Positions 12,440 through 13,051 of a DNA stretch of 13,051 nucleotides are shown in pieces. The stretch is from Granulosicoccus sp964594905. GTDB taxonomy: Bacteria; Pseudomonadota; Gammaproteobacteria; Granulosicoccales; Granulosicoccaceae. The stretch is taken from contig CAZQOI010000078.1 in assembly GCA_964594905.1 (NCBI GenBank), forward strand, positions 1 through 13,051, written 5' to 3'. The position numbers and the translations under genes are program-made. A model generated the notes under the pieces. It had not been told where the DNA came from and searched no databases. It was given only the letters and a program-made list of their open reading frames with translations. Numbering within the stretch: the stretch's first letter is position 1; the number at the start of each line of letters is the position of its first letter.

Positions 12440-13051
12440 TCATTCAAATTCTCCGACCTTCTGACCCGCCATCATCTTTCTGACACTGGCGTTCATACGT
12501 CGCTCGACAAAGTTCGTACTACCCGCTTCCAGTGCGTGTACGGCATCATGTATATCGTTGCGATCTTCACCGTCAAGCCGGGTACGAAGATCGTTTACCA
12601 ATTTATCTATGACGGCGCGTTCATCACTATTCAAGTGTTCATCGCCATCGGCGTTCAGCGCGCTGTCAATCGCTTCAAGCACACGCTGTGCTTCCACTTT
12701 TTGCTCAGCCAATGCTCGCGCCTGCATATCCTCTGACGCATGCTCCATAGAGGCACGCAACATCGTTTCAATTTCACCGTCTGTAAGGCCATAGGATGGT
12801 TTGACGTCGATACTGGCGACAACACCCGATTCTTTTTCAAGAGCGCTGACGGTCAAGAGTCCATCCGCGTCGACCTGAAATAATACTTGTATACGCGCCG
12901 CACCAGCTACGCGGGCGGGAAATCCTGTCAGTTCAAACCGCGCCAATGAACGACAATCCTTAACCATTTCACGCTCACCCTGCAGTACATGCAAAGCCAT
13001 TGCGGTTTGCCCATCCTTGTAGGTTGTAAATTCCTGCCCACGGGCAATCGG
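12440..13051 (-). CDS. hscA: HscA, specialised Hsp70 chaperone of Fe-S assembly (C-terminal part)
   Basis: Last 203 codons of an Hsp70; the N-terminal ATPase domain lies beyond the window edge. HscA works with HscB to release Fe-S clusters from IscU. The substrate-binding beta domain is clear: PIARGQEFTTYKDGQT at the very edge, then MALHVLQGERE, FELTGFP, ARIQVLFQVDADGLLTVSA and DVKPSYGLT. The helical lid follows to MMAGQKVGEFE. The general DnaK ending EEV(K)D is absent, and fdx and iscX come next, which supports HscA rather than DnaK. An internal ATG at 13000 is not the start, because the frame runs through 13051 with Hsp70-like sequence. Confidence 0.96.
   Translation of the reverse strand, partial: PIARGQEFTTYKDGQTAMALHVLQGEREMVKDCRSLARFELTGFPARVAGAARIQVLFQVDADGLLTVSALEKESGVVASIDVKPSYGLTDGEIETMLRASMEHASEDMQARALAEQKVEAQRVLEAIDSALNADGDEHLNSDERAVIDKLVNDLRTRLDGEDRNDIHDAVHALEAGSTNFVERRMNASVRKMMAGQKVGEFE

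Overview
The window comes from a gammaproteobacterium, probably a free-living marine or aquatic lineage outside the enterics. This rests on three things: the order tRNA-Pro, tRNA-Arg, tRNA-His, tRNA-Leu, tig, clpP, clpX, lon, hupB, tRNA-Val; the hscA-fdx-iscX tail of an isc operon; and close resemblance of the core proteins to E. coli homologues. The genus is not identifiable by eye.

Region 1 (1-7461, all minus strand) is a core block of translation and protein quality control. A strong sigma70-type promoter at 7433-7461 drives four tRNA genes (Pro-TGG, Arg-TCT, His-GTG, Leu-TAG, all with encoded CCA). They are followed by trigger factor (tig), the ClpP peptidase, the ClpX unfoldase, the Lon protease, the nucleoid protein HU-beta (hupB) and a truncated tRNA-Val(TAC) at the window edge. 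Trigger factor folds nascent chains; ClpXP and Lon remove damaged or regulatory proteins. Several intergenic gaps hold strong hairpins or repeats, and an inverted repeat lies inside a predicted hupB promoter. Lon, ClpP and trigger factor carry low-complexity, mostly acidic extensions.

Region 2 (about 7500-10860) is accessory. It has two small regulator-centred cassettes. The first, on the plus strand, is an ArsR-type repressor with a near-perfect operator over its own start codon, then an SRPBCC/AHSA1-type protein and a VOC (glyoxalase-fold) protein. The second is a 225-residue ArsR-type regulator (minus) with an unusual Cys-containing C-terminal domain, divergent from a translationally coupled pair of small ferredoxin-like-fold proteins (NIPSNAP-like and antibiotic-biosynthesis-monooxygenase-like). 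Next comes a remnant of a vanadium-haloperoxidase/PAP2-type gene lacking both ends.

Region 3 (10860-13051, minus) starts at the window edge with the C-terminal part of HscA, then ISC ferredoxin and IscX, the end of the iron-sulfur assembly operon. A PLP-dependent serine/threonine dehydratase-like gene follows 17 bases after iscX, and its stop codon abuts the haloperoxidase remnant.

Most of the window is well-known biology. The best candidates for something less described are the ArsR-like/NIPSNAP/ABM cassette, the operator architecture at the first arsR-like gene, and the unexplained repeats and hairpins in the lon, clpX and hupB leaders.
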